A stretch of DNA of 64,000 nucleotides from the NCBI GenBank assembly GCA_902623495.1, contig CACNTW010000002.1:1-64000 (forward strand), written 5' to 3'. Source of the stretch: an uncultured Pelagibacteraceae bacterium (lineage in GTDB: Bacteria > Pseudomonadota > Alphaproteobacteria > Pelagibacterales > Pelagibacteraceae). The translations under genes were made by a program, and so were the position numbers. This document shows, one piece after another, positions 8,655 to 16,474 of the stretch (its first letter is position 1; every line of letters starts with the position of its first letter). The notes beneath the pieces were generated by a model. The model was not told the DNA's origin. It saw nothing but the letters and a program-made list of their open reading frames with translations, and ran no database searches.

Positions 8655-9492
8655 ATTTATATTTTACTAATTCTTCTTGAAATAAATTGTTCATTTTGTT
8701 TATTAAATTCTCATTAAGTAATTTCCTATAATCATTATCTTTTCCTAAATTAAAAAATTTTATTTTTTCGACAGAACCTTTTTTTGTAATTGCTTCTGCA
8801 AAACCTTTTTCGTCCTCTAGTTTTTTCAAATTATTAAAATTGCAATTTCTTATACATTTTAATGCTTTTTCTTTATTAAATTTTTCATCTGATTTAGAAA
8901 TTTTATGAACGAAGTTAATAACATTTTTAAAAGTATTTAGTGCATCACTTTGTAGATCTTCATACCTTACAGTTAAAACTGGATATAATTTATTATCTAC
9001 CCATGATTTCTGATTTAACTTCCATGAAAAAAGTGCTTGAAAGCCTAAAAATCTCTCTTTTTCTTTGGAGACAATTCCTCTTTTTTCATCTGTCATAAAT
9101 TGAAAAGCTTCATCGACAGAAATTTGATAATGGTTTGATAATGAAGAGATTACATTCCTTGGATCTCTAACTATATAAATAACACCTACTGTATTTTCTT
9201 TATTAGTAAATTGATTACCATCTATTTTACAAAGTGCATTATGAGTTTTAAAAAATTTCAAACCTTTGGATTGATTAATTTTTTCTTGCTCCTTTATCCA
9301 ATACTTTGAAGTATCGTGAGGCTGATTAAATTTATCTAAATACTTTCTAAAATATTTGTTACTTGGAAAAGAGTCTATTTTGTCTAAAAGTTCAAAATTA
9401 AAATCACCTGTTTCTGAAAAATAGTAATTTGCTATTAAAGATCTCAACCATGTATTTCCACTTTTAGGATATGAAGCTAACCAAATTATCAT
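8647..9492 (-). CDS. Sulfotransferase domain protein
   Basis: 281 aa. The 5'-phosphosulfate-binding loop is ASYPKSGNTWLRS near the N-terminus and the 3'-phosphate-binding segment is YIVRDPRNVISSLSNHY (RDPR plus Ser), both diagnostic of PAPS-dependent sulfotransferases. The acceptor is unknown; related proteins sulfate carbohydrates, lipids or small alcohols. It is locked between hisZ (4-base overlap) and hisG (8-base overlap), an uncommon position for this family. No signal peptide or membrane segment is seen, so a cytosolic enzyme is likely. The family call is firm; the link to histidine may be purely transcriptional. Confidence 0.88.
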   Translation of the reverse strand: MIIWLASYPKSGNTWLRSLIANYYFSETGDFNFELLDKIDSFPSNKYFRKYLDKFNQPHDTSKYWIKEQEKINQSKGLKFFKTHNALCKIDGNQFTNKENTVGVIYIVRDPRNVISSLSNHYQISVDEAFQFMTDEKRGIVSKEKERFLGFQALFSWKLNQKSWVDNKLYPVLTVRYEDLQSDALNTFKNVINFVHKISKSDEKFNKEKALKCIRNCNFNNLKKLEDEKGFAEAITKKGSVEKIKFFNLGKDNDYRKLLNENLINKMNNLFQEELVKYKYE

Positions 9493-10541
9493 ATTTTTTC
9501 TAAGTTAATAGCAGCTCCAACAGCTGGTATATTTTTTTTAAAGCCAAGATCTTTAATTAAAGAATCGTATCTACCACCTCTAATATTTAATTTCTCAGAC
9601 TTCGATTTAATATCGATCTTAAATACCAAACCAGTGTAATATTCGAGATGTCTTCCAAAAGAAGAATTAAATCTAACATTTAATTTATTAATTTTATTTT
9701 TAGTTATTGGAAAATAATCATCCTGAACTCTAAGATTAATTTTATTTTTTTTAAAAAATAAATTTAACTTTTTAGATGCTTGATTAATAGGACATTCAAT
9801 TTTTAAGTATTCTTTTAAAATTTTTACAACATTACTACCTTTTTTTGTTCTTCTTGGATCTTTAATTTTAGTGTCAAATCTTAATAATATTTCTTCTATT
9901 GATCTTCCAGCAACTTCTTTTTTTTGATTTCCATTAATCATTTTAGAATATTTTTTTTTATCTATTTCTACAATTGTTGGATCGATATCAGAATTCGTCT
10001 CCAATCTTTTTAATAAATCATTAAAATATTTTTCTCTCCAAAAATGACGTTGCAATCTTAGTTTCCATCTTGCTGGACAATCCAATTTATCTAACAAAAG
10101 CCTAAAAATTTCTATGTTACCTATTACTAAATTTCCGCTTGTATATTTAATTTTTGATAATGCTTTAAGTGAAGTTTCTATTATTTTTTTATCATCTTTT
10201 TTTTCAGTAAAAGATCCTAATATTTCAAAACCAATTTGACTCCTGATAACAGAATCTTTTTTATTTAATCCTTTTCTAAATGCTTGACCACTATAGAAAA
10301 TTTTTTCACTAGTTTTCTTATTATTATTTAAATATCTAACACAAGATGCAATTGTTAAATCAGGTCTTAAACAAAGTTCATTTCCTAATTGATCATTGAA
10401 AGAAAATATAAATCTTTTGAAATTTTCTCCTGATCTTTCCAATATTAAATTGGTGTCAATAACTGTATCAAGATCAATATATTTATATCCATTTGACTTA
10501 ATTACTTTTAAAATATTTTCAGATAAGTTTTTTGATTTCAT
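9489..10541 (-). CDS. hisZ: ATP phosphoribosyltransferase regulatory subunit
   Basis: HisRS-like, non-aminoacylating subunit that activates short HisG and carries histidine feedback. About 350 aa. Class II-type core motifs are LCLRPDLTIASCVRYL, KIFYSGQAFRKG and, at the C-terminus, GGRYDSL with GAAINLE. A 23-base overlap with hisS and a 4-base overlap with the sulfotransferase gene place it in one operon with its partner hisG. I place the start at the ATG at 10541; an in-frame TTG lies one codon upstream. Confidence 0.9.
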   Translation of the reverse strand: MKSKNLSENILKVIKSNGYKYIDLDTVIDTNLILERSGENFKRFIFSFNDQLGNELCLRPDLTIASCVRYLNNNKKTSEKIFYSGQAFRKGLNKKDSVIRSQIGFEILGSFTEKKDDKKIIETSLKALSKIKYTSGNLVIGNIEIFRLLLDKLDCPARWKLRLQRHFWREKYFNDLLKRLETNSDIDPTIVEIDKKKYSKMINGNQKKEVAGRSIEEILLRFDTKIKDPRRTKKGSNVVKILKEYLKIECPINQASKKLNLFFKKNKINLRVQDDYFPITKNKINKLNVRFNSSFGRHLEYYTGLVFKIDIKSKSEKLNIRGGRYDSLIKDLGFKKNIPAVGAAINLEKI

Positions 10542-11949
10542 CAATCAGGTTCCCCTTGTCAAATGTAATTTGAGTATTTTCAGATTTTTTCCATTCTTCT
10601 CTAGATAAATTTCTTGATGTTTCTTCTAAATTTTGGACTAATTTTTTTATAGTAATTTTATTATTTTTAAATTCATCATCTCCACAAAGAATTACAGCTG
10701 GCGAACTTCTTTTATCAGCATATTTTAATTGAGATTTCAAACCTGAGTCTCCCAGATAAACTTCAGATCTTATATTTTGATTTCTAAGTTTTGATAACAA
10801 TTCATAATAATTAGAGAGATATTTTTCATCTAAAACACATATTATTATTGGTGAATTATTTTTTACTTCAATTTTGTTTAACTGAACTAAAGCGTATAAC
10901 AAACGATCAAGACCTATAGATACACCTGTCGCAGATAGGTCTACTTTTTTAAACCGTGAAACTAAAGAATTATATCTTCCACCTCCACCAACTGATCCAA
11001 ACTCTACCTCTTGGTTTTTTTGATTTTTAACTTTAAATGTTAAATTTGCCTCAAATATTGGGCCATCATAATATTCAAGTCCTCTAATAACTTCAGGAGA
11101 AAAAATTATTTGATCAAAATTAGATGAATAACTTATTCCATCTAATACTTTATTTAACTCATCAACACCATCTTCAACTAATTTATTTGGTATAGCTGAC
11201 CTAATTTCATCTAAAGATTTCATATTTATAAAACTGACTATAGCTTCAGCTTGATTATCAGAGAGGTTTGCTCCAATAGTTTTATCACCAGATTTATCTT
11301 CACGTCCTGTTGTAAGCAATTGTTTAACACCATCAGTTCCAACTCTATCAAGTTTATCAATAGCTCTCAAAACAGTAAGTTGTTGTTTGCTCTCTGAAAT
11401 TTTTAAATTTTCAATAAGTCCTTGAATTAATTTTCTATTACTTAATTTGATTTGATATTGATTTTTTTCTAAGCCACAGAAATATAACGTGTCAGCTAAA
11501 AGATTGCACATCTCAGCATCTGCTAAAGGATTACCAGATCCAACAATATCACAATCAGCTTGTGTAAACTCTCTAAATCTACCAGGGCCAGGTTTCTCAT
11601 TTCGCCATACATTACCAATCTGATATCTTTTAAAAGGATTTGAGATATTTAAATAATTTTGAGATACGTATCTTGCTAATGGCGCAGTTAAATCATAACG
11701 TAATGATATCCAGCTATTATTTTCCTCTTGAAAACCAAACACACCAGAGCTTGGCCTATCTTCATCTGGTAAAAATTTTCCTATATTTTCTGATATTTCA
11801 AAACTTGGGGTTTCTAGCTTGGAAAAACCAAATTTTAAAAAATTTTCCTCAATCTTAGCAATTAAATTTTCTTTTAACGCTAATTCTTTTCCGTATCTAT
11901 CAACAAAACCCGAAGGGGTATTTGCAGACAATTTTTTTTCTTTATTCAT
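10519..11949 (-). CDS. hisS: Histidyl-tRNA synthetase, alphaproteobacterial type
   Basis: Charges tRNA-His; 476 aa. The start is the ATG before NKEKKL, because the longer open frame would run through the tRNA-His gene 5 bases upstream. Class II motif 2 is visible (RYDLTAPLARYV, VWRNEKPGPGRFREFTQ). The HisA-type motif reads GLEYYDGPIFE, whereas bacterial enzymes usually have an Arg after LDYYN (LDYYNRTVFE). This matches the eukaryote-like/alphaproteobacterial HisRS group that recognises tRNA-His lacking G-1, and the neighbouring tRNA fits that. It overlaps hisZ by 23 bases. Confidence 0.95.
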   Translation of the reverse strand: MNKEKKLSANTPSGFVDRYGKELALKENLIAKIEENFLKFGFSKLETPSFEISENIGKFLPDEDRPSSGVFGFQEENNSWISLRYDLTAPLARYVSQNYLNISNPFKRYQIGNVWRNEKPGPGRFREFTQADCDIVGSGNPLADAEMCNLLADTLYFCGLEKNQYQIKLSNRKLIQGLIENLKISESKQQLTVLRAIDKLDRVGTDGVKQLLTTGREDKSGDKTIGANLSDNQAEAIVSFINMKSLDEIRSAIPNKLVEDGVDELNKVLDGISYSSNFDQIIFSPEVIRGLEYYDGPIFEANLTFKVKNQKNQEVEFGSVGGGGRYNSLVSRFKKVDLSATGVSIGLDRLLYALVQLNKIEVKNNSPIIICVLDEKYLSNYYELLSKLRNQNIRSEVYLGDSGLKSQLKYADKRSSPAVILCGDDEFKNNKITIKKLVQNLEETSRNLSREEWKKSENTQITFDKGNLIDEIKKLI

Positions 11950-11953
11950 TTTT

Positions 11954-12030
11954 TGGTACACGGGGACAGATTCGAACTGTCGACCTTCGGTTCCACAAAC
12001 CGCTGCTCTAACCAACTGAGCTACCCGTGC
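11954..12030 (-). tRNA. tRNA-His (GTG)
   Basis: 77-base cloverleaf with encoded CCA. Acceptor stem GCACGGG pairs with CCCGTGT, the anticodon loop is TTTGTGG (anticodon GTG), and a T-arm with TTCGAAT is present. No G is encoded at position -1 (the genomic base is A), the discriminator is A, and the first pair is G-U. This is the tRNA-His form known from a large group of alphaproteobacteria. It lies 4 bases from hisS and probably shares its transcript. Confidence 0.97.
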
Positions 12031-12080
12031 TCCTTCTACTGTTTTATACTAAATGTGGATAAAATTAAATTTATAAATAA

Positions 12081-12155
12081 TTAAATAGCTAGCTTGCAGC
12101 CAGCATGAAAATGATGTCTGTGAGTTTCTCTGTTAATAGTAACGAATTTATTCAT
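12081..12155 (-). CDS. Candidate His-rich leader peptide upstream of tRNA-His/hisS
   Basis: A 24-codon ORF with four His in six residues (HRHHFH at 12-17), ending in AGCKLAI. It is on the same strand as, and 50 bases ahead of, the tRNA-His-hisS-hisZ-hisG unit. A GC-rich hairpin (12088-12104) starts immediately after the last His codon, inside the ORF. A plausible promoter (12163-12190) would place the transcript start about at the ATG. This is the arrangement expected for control of his genes by ribosome stalling, as in enteric his leaders. No Shine-Dalgarno is seen and I cannot test conservation, so this is an inference. Confidence 0.4.
   Translation of the reverse strand: MNKFVTINRETHRHHFHAGCKLAI
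12088..12104 (-). terminator. Small hairpin at the end of the His-rich ORF
   Basis: On the minus strand GCTGGC pairs with GCTAGC around a five-base loop, giving 6 pairs including one G-U. The following bases are A/T-rich (TATTTAATTATTTAT) but not an unbroken T run. It could be a weak terminator or attenuator acting ahead of tRNA-His. It is the only GC-rich element in this gap. Confidence 0.35.
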
Positions 12156-12162
12156 TACCGTG

Positions 12163-12190
12163 TAATTAGCATTTTTTTTTTTAAATGCAA
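12163..12190 (-). promoter_or_regulatory. Possible sigma-70 promoter ahead of the His-rich ORF
   Basis: TTGCAT (12190-12185) and TAATTA (12168-12163) on the minus strand are separated by 16 bases that include an A11 run. The predicted start falls at about 12156, next to the ATG of the small ORF, so the message could be nearly leaderless. Support is pattern only in AT-rich DNA. Confidence 0.3.
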
Positions 12191-12209
12191 GCAAGAAAAG
12201 GTTTTGCAC

Positions 12210-12244
12210 AGGAATAGCTATGTTTTTTAACATATCCTATTCCT
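12210..12244 (-). terminator. Long hairpin downstream of cspA
   Basis: AGGAATAG and CTATTCCT pair perfectly over 8 bases, with an inner ATGTT/AACAT stem and an A4 loop, separated by a small internal bulge. It begins about 30 bases after the cspA stop. There is no clean T tract after it on the minus strand (GTGCAAAACC follows), so it may stabilise the cspA mRNA end rather than act as a simple terminator. Strand is uncertain. Confidence 0.45.
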
Positions 12245-12274
12245 ATACAAATATTTTTGATGAATTAAATTTTA

Positions 12275-12487
12275 TTAACCTAATTTTTTCAAATTTACAG
12301 CGCTTGGACCTTTTTCGCCATCTTGAATTTCGAATTCTATAGCATCGTTTTCATTCAAAAATCTTAGCCCAGCTTCTCTAACTGCGCTCGCATGAACGAA
12401 ACAATCTTTTTCTCCGTCTTCTCTTTCAATAAAACCGTAGCCCTTCTTACCGTTGAACCACTTTACTTTGCCTTTTAATGTACTCAT
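12275..12487 (-). CDS. cspA: Cold-shock domain protein
   Basis: 70-aa single cold-shock domain (five-stranded OB fold) that binds single-stranded RNA/DNA and melts mRNA structure. RNP1 is [11 protein letters not shown]2 is CFVHASAV, and [12 protein letters not shown] opens the domain. It is monocistronic by layout: tRNA-Phe lies upstream, a strong hairpin lies downstream, and the upstream untranslated region is about 50 bases if the candidate promoter at 12545-12573 is used. Length and motifs are normal. Confidence 0.96.
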   Translation of the reverse strand: MSTLKGKVKWFNGKKGYGFIEREDGEKDCFVHASAVREAGLRFLNENDAIEFEIQDGEKGPSAVNLKKLG

Positions 12488-12544
12488 ACTTTAGTTACTC
12501 TTTCTTTGTTATTATATAATTAGCTATAAATAGCTGATGGATAG

Positions 12545-12573
12545 GTATTAGATTTTAATTTTGAATGCAAGCA
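12545..12573 (-). promoter_or_regulatory. Possible cspA promoter
   Basis: TGCTTG (12573-12568) and TAATAC (12550-12545) on the minus strand are spaced by 17 bases. The transcript would begin about 50 bases before the cspA ATG. The 9-mer GCTTGCATT recurs near the putative promoter of the His-rich ORF (around 12184-12192). Confidence 0.35.
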
Positions 12574-12602
12574 TAATGATGGATATTAATACCACATGGG
12601 AG

Positions 12603-12678
12603 TGGTGGCTTCGGCGGGACTCGAACCAGCGACACAAGCCTTTTCAGGGCTCTGCTCTACCAACTGAGCTACGAAGCC
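12603..12678 (-). tRNA. tRNA-Phe (GAA)
   Basis: 76-base cloverleaf with encoded CCA. Acceptor GGCTTCG/CGAAGCC, anticodon stem GAGCC with loop CTGAAAA (anticodon GAA), D-arm GCTC/GAGC. The T-stem GCTGG/CCCGC has a U-C mismatch in its middle pair. It lies 3 bases from the infA stop region, between infA and cspA, on the same strand. Confidence 0.96.
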
Positions 12679-12681
12679 ATA

Positions 12682-12897
12682 TTAAGATCTAAAAATAATA
12701 CGACCCTTTGAAAGATCGTATGGAGAAACTTCCAATTTTACTCTGTCACCTTGCAAAACACGGATACGGTTTTTTCTTAGTTTTCCTGCTGTGTGAGCTG
12801 TAACGTTATGACCATTGTCTAGTTTAACTCTAAACATAGCATTAGGAAGAAGATCTGTTACCACACCTTCAAATTCCAACGTATCCTGTTTTCCCAA
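12682..12897 (-). CDS. infA: Translation initiation factor IF-1
   Basis: 71 aa, an S1-type OB fold that binds the ribosomal A site during initiation. [12 protein letters not shown] and [12 protein letters not shown] match the family, and the ending GRIIFR is typical. The start codon is TTG (12895-12897), chosen because it gives the usual IF-1 N-terminus; no ATG is available. A strong Shine-Dalgarno, GAGGAGA, sits 7 bases upstream inside the end of hisD. The hisD stop is 4 bases away, so the two are probably cotranscribed. Confidence 0.96.
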   Translation of the reverse strand: MGKQDTLEFEGVVTDLLPNAMFRVKLDNGHNVTAHTAGKLRKNRIRVLQGDRVKLEVSPYDLSKGRIIFRS

Positions 12898-12901
12898 ATT
12901 A

Positions 12902-14164
12902 TTATCTCCTCATTCTAGATTTAATACTTTGAGCATGATTATCTAGTTCTTCATACTCAGCGAGATGTGTAGCGGATTCTCCTAATTTCTCAATACCTTT
13001 TTTTGTAAGAGTTATATGGCTAATTTTTTTATAAAATTCACTAAGATTTAGTCCAGATGAAAATTTAGCAGATCCTAAAGTTGGCAATACATGGTTTGAA
13101 CCAACATTATAATCTGAGACGGCCATTGGAGAATACTTTCCAATCATAATACTTCCTGCATTATGAATTTGATTTAAATACTTTTTATAATTAGATACAT
13201 TAATTTCTAAGTGCTCTGGAGCTACTTCATTAATTGATTCTATTATTTGCTTATCACTTTGGGCTAACACAATTAGTCCATTATTTTTTAAACTTTTTAA
13301 AACAACTCTTTTTCTTTGAACTTTTTTGATACTTTCTTTTATCTCTTCATTAAATTTATTTACTAATTTTTTATCTTTTGTAATTAAAATACACTGAGAA
13401 TTTACATCATGTTCTGCTTGTCCAATCATAGATGTTATTACTTGATTTAAATCAGTTTTATCATCTGCTAAAACACAAATTTCACTAGGCCCAGCAACCA
13501 TTCCTTCTGTACCAACATCACCAAAGACTTCACGTTTGCTTCTTGCAACATAAATATTTCCAGGCCCAACAATTTTATTCACTTTTTGAATATACGCTAA
13601 ACTTGCTATAGCTTGGGCACCACCCATTGAGTAAATTTCATTAATTCCAACTTTTTTTGCTGCATAAAGAACAGCAGGATTTAGTTTTCCATTAAGTTTT
13701 GGATTGGCCAAAACTATTCTTTTTACACCAGAAATTTTTGCAGGCACAGCATTCATTAATAATGTGGATGGTAAATTAGCTGGTACATAAATACCTACAG
13801 ACTGTAGTGGCACATGCTTATATTCAAGTTTATTTTTAAAATTATCTACATACTTAATATTTTTTGGTTTTTGTAGTGAATGAAACTTAAAAATTCTATT
13901 ATAGGCTAAATCGATACTTTTTTTAATCTTAGGTTCTAAGGTATTAATTGCTTTGTTTACTTTATCTTTTGAAGGAACTATATCTATATTTTTACTAAAT
14001 TTTTTCTCATACTTTAAAAGTGCTTTTCTTCCATTAATTTTGATGTCTTTTAAAATTTTTGGAACTATCGAAGTGTCTATTGCTTTTCCAGATCTCCTTT
14101 TATCCAAAAAAGATGTTAATTCTCTTTTATAATTTTTTTTCTTACAATTAATTACTTTTATCAT
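12902..14164 (-). CDS. hisD: Histidinol dehydrogenase
   Basis: Last two steps of histidine synthesis (histidinol to histidine, NAD-linked, zinc-dependent); 420 aa. Conserved parts: [20 protein letters not shown], the zinc ligands in GQAEHD and DYNVGSNH, and the catalytic EVAPEHLEI. The glycine-rich loop usually YVPGGxAxYPS is shortened to YVPANLPS. The start used is the ATG at 14164; an in-frame TTG lies two codons upstream. It overlaps the DUF2948-like gene by 17 bases, in the alphaproteobacterial order murA-DUF2948-hisD-infA. It is separate from the hisS-hisZ-hisG operon. Confidence 0.94.
   Translation of the reverse strand: MIKVINCKKKNYKRELTSFLDKRRSGKAIDTSIVPKILKDIKINGRKALLKYEKKFSKNIDIVPSKDKVNKAINTLEPKIKKSIDLAYNRIFKFHSLQKPKNIKYVDNFKNKLEYKHVPLQSVGIYVPANLPSTLLMNAVPAKISGVKRIVLANPKLNGKLNPAVLYAAKKVGINEIYSMGGAQAIASLAYIQKVNKIVGPGNIYVARSKREVFGDVGTEGMVAGPSEICVLADDKTDLNQVITSMIGQAEHDVNSQCILITKDKKLVNKFNEEIKESIKKVQRKRVVLKSLKNNGLIVLAQSDKQIIESINEVAPEHLEINVSNYKKYLNQIHNAGSIMIGKYSPMAVSDYNVGSNHVLPTLGSAKFSSGLNLSEFYKKISHITLTKKGIEKLGESATHLAEYEELDNHAQSIKSRMRR
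12905..12911 (-). promoter_or_regulatory. Ribosome binding site of infA
   Basis: GAGGAGA on the minus strand, 7 bases before the TTG start of infA and overlapping the last codons of hisD. It decides the non-ATG start. Confidence 0.7.
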
Positions 14165-14549
14165 TTTCAATTTTTTGGTCTTCTAACGTTACATCAATAA
14201 CTTCTGTGGAAAGTGTTATAATTCGATTTTTTGAAAATAACAGAACTATTTCAAAATTTTCTTTTTTTTTAAAAATATCAATTGCAAATAATTCTAAAGT
14301 TAAATCTGGATTGGATTGTTTAATGTTTTTAGACTTAGAACTTTCAATAAATTCAAATTTTATAACACTATTAATAGGTTTGCTACTATCTGTTTCCTTA
14401 TCTATTCTTAAAACAGAAAGTAAAAAAATTTTTGTAGACGGTAAATATTTTATATCAGAAATTTTGACTTTAGACTCTGCACATATAGCTGATATAATTT
14501 GTAAGTCGTCTGGAGATTGAGCGATTACTTTCTTTAAAAAATTATTCAC
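14148..14549 (-). CDS. DUF2948-like conserved protein
   Basis: 133-aa cytosolic protein of unknown function, with no membrane segment. SPDDLQIISA near the N-terminus and DIKYLPSTKIFLL resemble the alphaproteobacterial DUF2948 family, whose gene usually lies between murA and hisD, as here. The ATG abuts the murA stop (1-base overlap) and the stop overlaps hisD, so it is translationally coupled on both sides. Family call rests on position plus partial motif resemblance. Confidence 0.65.
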   Translation of the reverse strand: MNNFLKKVIAQSPDDLQIISAICAESKVKISDIKYLPSTKIFLLSVLRIDKETDSSKPINSVIKFEFIESSKSKNIKQSNPDLTLELFAIDIFKKKENFEIVLLFSKNRIITLSTEVIDVTLEDQKIENDKSN

Positions 14550-15811
14550 TAAGATATTCTTTTTATTTTTACTCCAATTTTTTTTAGCTTATTTTCAATT
14601 TTTTCATAACCTCGATCTAAATGATATACTCTATTAATAATAGATGTTCCTCTTGAAATAAAAGCTGCTAAAACTAAAGCTACTGATGCCCTTAAATCAC
14701 TAGACATTAACTCAGCTCCCTCTAGATTATTAGTTCCCTCAATAATTGCCTTGTTACCTTTAATATTTATTTTTGCACCTAATCTTTTTAATTCTGGAAC
14801 ATGCATAAATCTGTTTTCAAATATATTTTCTTCAATTGTGCTTTTCCCATTTGCTCTAGTTAACAATACCATAATTTGAGCTTGCAAATCAGTGGGGAAA
14901 TTTGGATATTCTCCAGTTTTTAAAAAATTTAGACTTTTAATTTTTTTTGGTCCATTAATTTGAATTGTATTTTTTGTGGTTTTTATCTTTGCACCAATTT
15001 TCTTAAGTAAATTTATCTCTGTATTGATAATTTTTGGTTCAAAGTTTTTAATTTTTAAGTTTCCACCATTCAAACATGCGGCAACACAAAAAGTACCTGC
15101 TTCAATTCTATCATTCATAATTGAGTAAGTTATACTTTTTAATGTTTTAACACCTTCTATTTTTAAAGTTCTTTTACCAATCCATTTTATCTTGGCACCA
15201 GCTGTTTTAAGAAAATTTGTCAGATCCTTGATCTCAGGCTCTATTGCACAATTTTTTATTATTGTTGTCCCATTAGCGAGACAAGCAGCAAGAATTAAAT
15301 TTTCGGTAGCTCCAACAGATATTTTTGAAAATCTTATTTCTGAACCAACTAATCCTTTTTGAGCTTTTGCATTAACATATCCTTTTTCAATTTGTATTTT
15401 AACACCTAACTTTGATATTGCTTTTAAATGTATATCTATTGGTCTTACTCCTATACTGCAACCACCCGGGCTACTTACTTTTGCTTTTTTATTTTTTGCC
15501 AATAAAGGACCAAGAACTAAAATTCCTGCTCTCATTGTTTTAACTAGAGAATAAGGTGCAAAAAAATTATTTTTTTTTCCTTTTGAGATTGTCGCAATTT
15601 TTTTATTATTTTTAAAGGTAATTTTTCTTCCTAGTGATTTTAGCAAATTAAGCATTGTATCAATATCTTTAACTCTCGGCAGATTTTTAATTGTTACATT
15701 TTTATCAAATAGTAAAGTTGCAGCGAGTATTGGTAGTGCAGAATTTTTACTTCCAGAAATTGATACCTCTCCTCTGATCTTAGAGGGACCAATAATTTTA
15801 AATTTATCCAT
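14549..15811 (-). CDS. murA: UDP-N-acetylglucosamine 1-carboxyvinyltransferase
   Basis: First committed step of peptidoglycan synthesis, transferring enolpyruvate from PEP to UDP-GlcNAc; 420 aa. SGSKNSALP near the start supplies the substrate-binding Lys and Asn, and SPGGCSIGVRPID contains the catalytic Cys in its mobile loop. NDRIEAGTF, GEYPNFPTD and the final DLRASVALVLAA are typical. It is followed by the DUF2948-like gene with a 1-base overlap and preceded by dcd after one base, so a dcd-murA-hisD unit is likely. Confidence 0.97.
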   Translation of the reverse strand: MDKFKIIGPSKIRGEVSISGSKNSALPILAATLLFDKNVTIKNLPRVKDIDTMLNLLKSLGRKITFKNNKKIATISKGKKNNFFAPYSLVKTMRAGILVLGPLLAKNKKAKVSSPGGCSIGVRPIDIHLKAISKLGVKIQIEKGYVNAKAQKGLVGSEIRFSKISVGATENLILAACLANGTTIIKNCAIEPEIKDLTNFLKTAGAKIKWIGKRTLKIEGVKTLKSITYSIMNDRIEAGTFCVAACLNGGNLKIKNFEPKIINTEINLLKKIGAKIKTTKNTIQINGPKKIKSLNFLKTGEYPNFPTDLQAQIMVLLTRANGKSTIEENIFENRFMHVPELKRLGAKINIKGNKAIIEGTNNLEGAELMSSDLRASVALVLAAFISRGTSIINRVYHLDRGYEKIENKLKKIGVKIKRIS

Positions 15812-15812
15812 T

Positions 15813-16367
15813 TTAAATTTTGGGAAGCGTTACCCCTTTTTGGCCCATATATTTTCCATTTCTATCGGCATATGAAACATCAGGTTTCTCATTCCCTTTT
15901 AAAAATATAAATTGTGCCACACCCTCATTTGCATATATTTTGGCTGGTAATGGGGTTGTGTTAGAAAATTCAAGAGTCACATGACCTTCCCATCCTGGTT
16001 CCAAAGGTGTTACGTTAACAATTATTCCACATCTGGCATAAGTGGACTTACCTAAACAAATAACTAAGACATCACTAGGAATTTTAAAATATTCGACTGT
16101 TCTTGCTAAAACAAAAGAATTTGGCGGAATAATACATTCATCAGACTCTTTTGTTACAAAATTTGTTGGTTTAAAATTTTTTGGATCTACAATTTCGGAG
16201 TTAACATTGGTAAATATTTTAAACTCATTAGATACTCTTGCATCGTACCCGTATGAAGAAACACCAAATGAAATTTTTCCTTCCCTGATTTGTTTATCTT
16301 CAAATGGAGAAATCATTGCATGATCTTTTGCCATTTTGATTATCCACTTATCTGATTGCACTGACAT
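15813..16367 (-). CDS. dcd: dCTP deaminase
   Basis: Converts dCTP to dUTP for thymidylate synthesis; 184 aa, a trimeric dUTPase-fold enzyme. [10 protein letters not shown] and [11 protein letters not shown] (catalytic Glu in WEGH) are diagnostic, and QKGVTLPK closes the protein. Its ATG directly abuts the stop of a 33-codon upstream frame (see 16368). It lies 1 base before murA, a close spacing that suggests cotranscription. Confidence 0.95.
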   Translation of the reverse strand: MSVQSDKWIIKMAKDHAMISPFEDKQIREGKISFGVSSYGYDARVSNEFKIFTNVNSEIVDPKNFKPTNFVTKESDECIIPPNSFVLARTVEYFKIPSDVLVICLGKSTYARCGIIVNVTPLEPGWEGHVTLEFSNTTPLPAKIYANEGVAQFIFLKGNEKPDVSYADRNGKYMGQKGVTLPKI

Positions 16368-16469
16368 TTATTTATTTTTTTTATTTTTTTTTTGAAAAAT
16401 TTTTCTTTTTCTTAAGTTTTTACGCAAAGCTTCTTCGAGTTTAGCTTTTTTATCCTTCTTCCTGTCCAT
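16368..16469 (-). CDS. Candidate 33-aa Lys/Arg-rich small protein upstream of dcd
   Basis: 33-codon frame starting MDRKKDKKAKLEEALRKN and ending in a Lys/Asn tail. Its TAA stop lies directly against the dcd ATG, and it begins 6 bases after the stop of the 65-aa ORF. The LxxALRxNLxxRK pattern is amphipathic helix-like. I recall similar short basic proteins in alphaproteobacteria but cannot confirm this. The low-complexity tail means chance is possible. Confidence 0.45.
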   Translation of the reverse strand: MDRKKDKKAKLEEALRKNLRKRKIFQKKNKKNK

Positions 16470-16474
16470 CTTAG

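Noticed and set aside
11950..12015. N-terminal extension of hisS by 22 residues
   Set aside because: The extra codons read through the tRNA-His gene; the ATG at 11949 gives a normal HisRS start.
12105..12230. A 41-aa plus-strand ORF across the cspA-tRNA-His gap
   Set aside because: It runs through the T11 tract and into the long hairpin, has no ribosome site and lies opposite the better supported His-rich ORF.
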